This document shows positions 15,450 to 18,512 of a DNA stretch of 18,512 nt, in pieces; positions within the stretch are counted from its first letter, which is position 1; every line of letters starts with the position of its first letter. The notes below the pieces were generated by a model. The model was not told the origin of the DNA. It ran no database searches and was given only the letters and a program-made list of their open reading frames with translations. A program made the translations under genes and the position numbers. The stretch spans positions 10,166 through 28,677 of the forward strand of contig PMDT01000342.1 in the NCBI GenBank assembly GCA_003154555.1, read 5' to 3'. Origin of the DNA: Spirochaetaceae bacterium. Lineage in GTDB: Bacteria; Spirochaetota; Spirochaetia; SZUA-6; Fen-1364.

Positions 15450-15478
15450 ATTGTAGGGGATTTGATCCGCCTTGACAA
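15450..15478 (-). promoter_or_regulatory. Promoter of the DUF212 gene (leaderless type), sharing its -35 with cysE
   Basis: On the minus strand TTGTCA (15478-15473, 5/6), 17-base spacer, TACAAT (15455-15450, 5/6), then six bases and ATG 15443. Confidence 0.65.
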
Positions 15479-15500
15479 ACCGCTGTGTCCGCCCCATTTT
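15472..15500 (+). promoter_or_regulatory. Promoter of the cysE-bshA operon (leaderless type)
   Basis: Perfect TTGACA (15472-15477), 17-base spacer, CATTTT (15495-15500, only 3/6), then six bases and ATG 15507. No ribosome site precedes this ATG. The -35 overlaps that of the divergent DUF212 promoter. Confidence 0.55.
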
Positions 15501-15506
15501 CTTTGC

Positions 15507-16448
15507 ATGAGTCAGGTCCCGGCACGGGAACCGCCCGATTTCCTCGATGGCATCGTGGAAGACATCCTCCTTTCCTACCGGGAGCTCGGGGGCATCAATC
15601 ACATCGAAGGCGCCAATCTCCCCTCGCGGCAGAGCGTGGAACGCATCGTGGAGGAGCTGGCGTCCCTCATCTTCCCGGGCTTCCGCACGGAGGAGCGCCT
15701 TGAGCTTTCCGGCATGCGCTATGCCATCGGGGAAAAGGTCGTGAATGTCGCCCGCGGGCTCACCATAGAAGTGGAGAAGAGTCTGCGCTACACGTGCAGG
15801 ATGATGGACGACTGTGACCGACACCAGAACTGCACCGGTGAGGCGGAAGACATCGTGCGCGAGCTCCTGGAAGGAATACCGGAGATCCGTCGCCGCGTGA
15901 GCCGCGACGTGCAGGCCGCCTTCCGCGGAGACCCGGCGGCGCGCACCTACGAGGAAGTCATCCTCTCCTATCCCGCCGTGGAGGCCATCCTCGTGCATCG
16001 GATCGCGCACGAGCTGTACGAACGGCACGTCGCGATGATTCCCCGCATGATGAGTGAATACGTGCACGGCCAGACGGGCATCGACATCCATCCGGGGGCG
16101 ACGATCGGCGATTCCTTCTTCATCGATCACGGCACCGGCGTCGTCATCGGAGAGACGACCGTGATCGGCGACAACGTGAAGCTCTACCAGGGCGTGACGC
16201 TTGGCGCCCTGAGCGTCCGCAAGGAGCTTGCCAACAGCAAGCGCCATCCCACGATAGAAGACGAGGTCACGATTTACGCCGGGGCGACAATACTCGGCGG
16301 GAAGACGGTCGTCGGCCGCGGGTCGATCATCGGGGGCAATGTGTGGCTCACAGACAGCGTGCCTGCCAACAGCAGGATCTATCACAACCCCAGCCAGATC
16401 CGTCATGCGCGCGCGGATGATCCCGATGCCTGGGACGGCGGCCTGTGA
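15507..16448 (+). CDS. cysE: Serine O-acetyltransferase, EpsC type
   Basis: The 313-residue protein has a helical N-terminal half of about 180 residues. A hexapeptide-repeat left-handed beta-helix follows. The active-site stretch reads GIDIHPGATIGDSFFIDHGTG (residues 191-211), giving catalytic Asp193 and His208, then VVIGETTVIGDNVKLYQGV. The length and the LPSRQSVERIVEELASLIFPG segment (39-58) fit the longer EpsC subfamily rather than E. coli CysE. It makes O-acetylserine from serine and acetyl-CoA, the precursor of cysteine. Its C-terminus ends DGGL and lacks the terminal Ile that CysK docks on, so a classical cysteine-synthase complex is not evident. It is the first gene of an operon with bshA, whose possible GTG start overlaps its stop (GTGA). 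Confidence 0.93.
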   Translation: MSQVPAREPPDFLDGIVEDILLSYRELGGINHIEGANLPSRQSVERIVEELASLIFPGFRTEERLELSGMRYAIGEKVVNVARGLTIEVEKSLRYTCRMMDDCDRHQNCTGEAEDIVRELLEGIPEIRRRVSRDVQAAFRGDPAARTYEEVILSYPAVEAILVHRIAHELYERHVAMIPRMMSEYVHGQTGIDIHPGATIGDSFFIDHGTGVVIGETTVIGDNVKLYQGVTLGALSVRKELANSKRHPTIEDEVTIYAGATILGGKTVVGRGSIIGGNVWLTDSVPANSRIYHNPSQIRHARADDPDAWDGGL

Positions 16449-16509
16449 CGCCGACCGGTACCCGCCGCGAGCCATCATCGTTGAGCTCGTCCGGCCGCGA
16501 TGATCCACT

Positions 16510-16549
16510 GGAGGCAGCGTTGGGCACCGGCCACGCGGAGCCTGCCTCC
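16510..16549 (+). repeat. Inverted repeat upstream of bshA
   Basis: GGAGGCAG (16510-16517) is an exact inverted copy of CTGCCTCC (16542-16549), with a 24-base loop, in the 110-base stretch between cysE and the family-typical bshA start. The right arm ends ten bases before ATG 16559. It could fold in the mRNA; no function is shown. Confidence 0.4.
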
Positions 16550-16558
16550 GAGCGGCAC

Positions 16559-17677
16559 ATGCGGATCGGCATCTGCTGCTACCCCACCGCCGGCGGAAGC
16601 GGCGTGGTGGCCACTGAGCTGGGCAAGCACCTCGCGGAGCGCGGGCACTCGGTGGCGTTCATCAGCTACGCCAACCCTCTGCGTCTCGGCGAGCTTCCGC
16701 CCCGTGTCTGCTACCATGAGGTCGACCAGGAGAATCACGCTCTTCTGAAGCAGTTCCCGCACAGCCTCAGCCTCACGGCGAAGATGGTGGAGGTCGCACG
16801 AACGCACAAGTTGCAGGTCATGCACGTACACTACGCCATCCCCTTCGCCGCAGCTGCCATCATGGCGCGCCAGATCGCCCCCGAGCTGAATCTGAAGGTC
16901 GTCACCACGCTGCACGGAACGGACATCACTCTCGTGGGGTCGAGCCCTTCCTTCAAGCCGGTGACGCAGTGGTCGATCGAGCAATCGGACGCCGTGACGG
17001 CCGTCTCCCGTTACCTGCGCGACGAAACCTACCGGCAGATCCCCGTGAAAAAGGATATCCAGGTCGTCTACAATTTCATCGACCCGGACCGGCACGAGGT
17101 GCGCAATCCGCGCTGCATCCCGGAGAAAACCTCGGAGCGGCAGGTCACCCTCATGCACATCTCGAACTTCCGCCCCCTCAAGCGCACCGAAGACGTGGTG
17201 CGGATTTTCGCGCGGGTGCGGGAATCCATGGACGCGCGCCTGGTGCTCGTGGGGGACGGGCCCGAATACGGCAGGACGCGCGAGCTGGTGGATTCCATGG
17301 GGCTGTCGAAGGTCGTACGCTACGTCGGCGTCGTGGACGAGGTTGTGCCGCTCTTAAAGGCCGCCGATGTCCTCCTGCTTCCCAGTGAAACGGAAAGCTT
17401 CGGCCTCGTGGCGCTGGAGGCCATGGCGAGCGGCGTGCCCGTTGTCGCGAGCGACGTCGGGGGGCTGCCCGAGGTCGTCGAACATGGAGTGACGGGATTC
17501 CTGGCGCCGGTGGGCGACATCAATGCCATGGCGGGATACTGCCTGCAGCTCCTGGAAGACTGCTCGTCGGCGCGGCGTTACGCCACCGCGGCGCGCGCGC
17601 GGGCGTCGCTGTTCGACTACGCGAAAATCATTCCGCAGTACGAGCGGATCTACGAACAGGTCCTTGCGGGCCCCTGA
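16559..17677 (+). CDS. bshA: N-acetyl-alpha-D-glucosaminyl L-malate synthase (bacillithiol biosynthesis)
   Basis: The 372-residue protein matches BshA closely over its whole length. The start reads [20 protein letters not shown], with the UDP-sugar loop. [11 protein letters not shown] (119-129) and [10 protein letters not shown] (170-179) are BshA-specific, [13 protein letters not shown] follows, and the GT-B EX7E motif is in [14 protein letters not shown] (E279 and E287). It joins GlcNAc from UDP-GlcNAc to L-malate, the first step of bacillithiol synthesis, in the cytoplasm. Later genes (bshB, bshC) are not in this window. An in-frame GTG at 16445 overlapping the cysE stop would add 38 Ser/Gly/Arg-rich residues without family counterpart; I prefer 16559, although its ribosome site is weak. 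It follows cysE, which supplies the cysteine that the pathway later adds. Confidence 0.93.
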   Translation: MRIGICCYPTAGGSGVVATELGKHLAERGHSVAFISYANPLRLGELPPRVCYHEVDQENHALLKQFPHSLSLTAKMVEVARTHKLQVMHVHYAIPFAAAAIMARQIAPELNLKVVTTLHGTDITLVGSSPSFKPVTQWSIEQSDAVTAVSRYLRDETYRQIPVKKDIQVVYNFIDPDRHEVRNPRCIPEKTSERQVTLMHISNFRPLKRTEDVVRIFARVRESMDARLVLVGDGPEYGRTRELVDSMGLSKVVRYVGVVDEVVPLLKAADVLLLPSETESFGLVALEAMASGVPVVASDVGGLPEVVEHGVTGFLAPVGDINAMAGYCLQLLEDCSSARRYATAARARASLFDYAKIIPQYERIYEQVLAGP

Positions 17678-17696
17678 GAAAGGCGGCCGCTGCTCT

Positions 17697-18371
17697 TTAG
17701 TTCGTGGCGGGCCGCGTCACGGTGACCTGCGCGATATAGCTCGTTTCCAGGCCCTGCACGTGCTTCACCTCGGCGAGAAACTTTTCCGCATCGCCCTTGT
17801 TCGGATAGGGCCCGATGCGGACCCGGTAATAGGTGTCGGTCTTGGACGTGTAAGAGAAAACCCTTCCCGTCAGGCCCTTGCTTTCCAGAAGCGTCACCAG
17901 CTCCTCCGCCTTTCCCTGGCTTTTATAGGAGCCGGTCTGGATCCAGAAATCGATGCCCTTCCGGGGCTTCTTGACTGTTGCAGGTGCCGGTGTCGACGGG
18001 CGCACGGCGGTTCGCGCCGGGCTTGCCTGCGGTGCCGTCGCGGCCGGCGTGCTCGCGGCGGGGCTTGTAGCGGCCGGCTGCCCGTTCTGTCCGTCGCCTT
18101 CCCCGATGTAGAAATGCATGGTCTGCTGATCGCCCGGCTTCTGGCTCGTTTGCGAGCTGCCGGAGCTTGACGGCTGGGCCCCCTGCGCTCCGGGGGCTGT
18201 CGGAGGGTTCTGATACTCGTAGACCTGCGTTCCCGTGCCGGAGATCGGGCTCACGGTGACCGGTGCCGCGGTGGAAGACTTCTGGCGAAGGAGCAGCACC
18301 CCCACGACCAGGACGATCACGACAAAGACACTCACTGACAGCACGACCCAGAAAATTTTCTGCCGTTCCAT
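17697..18371 (-). CDS. SPOR-domain membrane protein
   Basis: The 224-residue protein has a short cytoplasmic N-terminus, one membrane helix (about residues 7-28), a long linker rich in Ala, Pro, Ser, Thr and Gln (30-135), and a C-terminal SPOR domain (about 140-218). The SPOR domain starts FWIQTGSYKSQGKAEELVTL and contains RVRIGPYPNKGDAEKFLAEV. This is the layout of bitopic SPOR proteins, which bind denuded peptidoglycan at the division site. ATG 18371 has AGGAAGGG directly upstream. A 17-codon mini-ORF in the same frame ends 6 bases before. It converges with bshA, 19 bases away. I see no classic ftsN partner gene, so a specific symbol is not assigned. Confidence 0.92.
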   Translation of the reverse strand: MERQKIFWVVLSVSVFVVIVLVVGVLLLRQKSSTAAPVTVSPISGTGTQVYEYQNPPTAPGAQGAQPSSSGSSQTSQKPGDQQTMHFYIGEGDGQNGQPAATSPAASTPAATAPQASPARTAVRPSTPAPATVKKPRKGIDFWIQTGSYKSQGKAEELVTLLESKGLTGRVFSYTSKTDTYYRVRIGPYPNKGDAEKFLAEVKHVQGLETSYIAQVTVTRPATN

Positions 18372-18377
18372 CCCTTC

Positions 18378-18431
18378 CTATCCTCTCATGAGCCGGTCAA
18401 GCTGCGCGACGCGACGCTCCAGCGAACGCAT
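18378..18431 (-). CDS. 17-codon mini-ORF upstream of the SPOR gene
   Basis: ATG 18431 to TAG 18378 encodes MRSLERRVAQLDRLMRG, an arginine/leucine-rich peptide that would form an amphipathic helix. GGGGAA precedes the ATG, but only two bases away. The ORF is in the same frame as the SPOR gene and stops six bases before it, so either it is a translated leader or the SPOR gene simply has a long 5' region. Translation is unproven. Confidence 0.3.
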   Translation of the reverse strand: MRSLERRVAQLDRLMRG

Positions 18432-18449
18432 GCTTCCCCTGTTTCGCAC

Positions 18450-18479
18450 AGTATAAGTATCGACAGGGGGATCATTGAA
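18450..18479 (-). promoter_or_regulatory. Possible promoter of the SPOR gene
   Basis: On the minus strand TATACT (18455-18450, 5/6) with a weak -35, TTCAAT (18479-18474), at an 18-base spacer. It would start transcription near 18443. Beyond 18480 the window holds only about 30 bases with no assignable gene. Confidence 0.5.
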
Positions 18480-18512
18480 TTGAGGCTTCCCGCGCCCCGA
18501 TGCCGAAAACAA

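Noticed and set aside
18479..18512. Possible start of a rightward gene at the right edge (ATG 18500 or TTG 18480)
   Set aside because: Only a few codons are visible and no clear ribosome site or promoter spacing supports either start.

Overview
The window is GC-rich (estimated by eye at a little over 60 %) and densely coded bacterial chromosome. It has the envelope of a diderm: a TolC-type outer-membrane protein, a periplasmic adaptor, a lipoprotein, Sec-exported proteins and a SPOR protein. The gene mix (DUF4398 lipoprotein, PEGA-repeat protein, RMDN/TatT-like TPR protein, divergent-PAP2 protein, BshA) would suit a GC-rich Spirochaetota member or a related environmental lineage. This placement is inference, because no rRNA or other phylogenetic marker is present. 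I see no mobile element, tRNA, rRNA or CRISPR array.

Layout. (1) 1-3958, minus strand: an export operon read YIP1-like membrane protein, TolC-like protein, MacA/HlyD-like adaptor, MacB/LolD-like ATPase. The genes overlap or nearly touch, and the last is cut by the window edge. (2) 4070-8107: a divergent signalling locus. Leftward is a 1024-residue STAND-type protein with a cyclase-like N-terminus, a P-loop that has lost its lysine, and TPRs. Rightward is a GHKL (anti-sigma-factor-like) ATPase overlapping a PilZ protein whose c-di-GMP motif is intact. (3) 8143-12156: a nitroreductase (minus) divergent from an operon of an M28-like membrane protein with a mostly replaced active site and dinB (Pol IV). 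(4) 12143-14176, minus: an RMDN/TatT-like TPR protein with its own strong promoter, and a four-repeat PEGA protein ended by two tandem intrinsic terminators. (5) 14346-14981: a DUF4398 lipoprotein. (6) 15003-17677: a divergent-PAP2 protein (minus) facing away from a cysE-bshA operon (plus), which links cysteine supply to the first step of bacillithiol synthesis. (7) 17697-18431, minus: a SPOR-domain membrane protein preceded by a 17-codon in-frame mini-ORF.

The most notable non-coding pattern is in the promoters. Several genes without a usable ribosome binding site have a -10-like hexamer exactly six bases before the start codon, which predicts leaderless mRNAs. In the DUF212/cysE gap two such promoters are arranged almost symmetrically around one shared TTGACAA -35 element, with the two ATGs each 32 bases from the centre. 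Genes that do have Shine-Dalgarno sites (the TPR protein, PEGA protein, PilZ and SPOR genes) have normal leaders or sit inside operons. No gene-free stretch reaches 300 bases; the longest, between the PEGA and lipoprotein genes, holds two divergent promoters.
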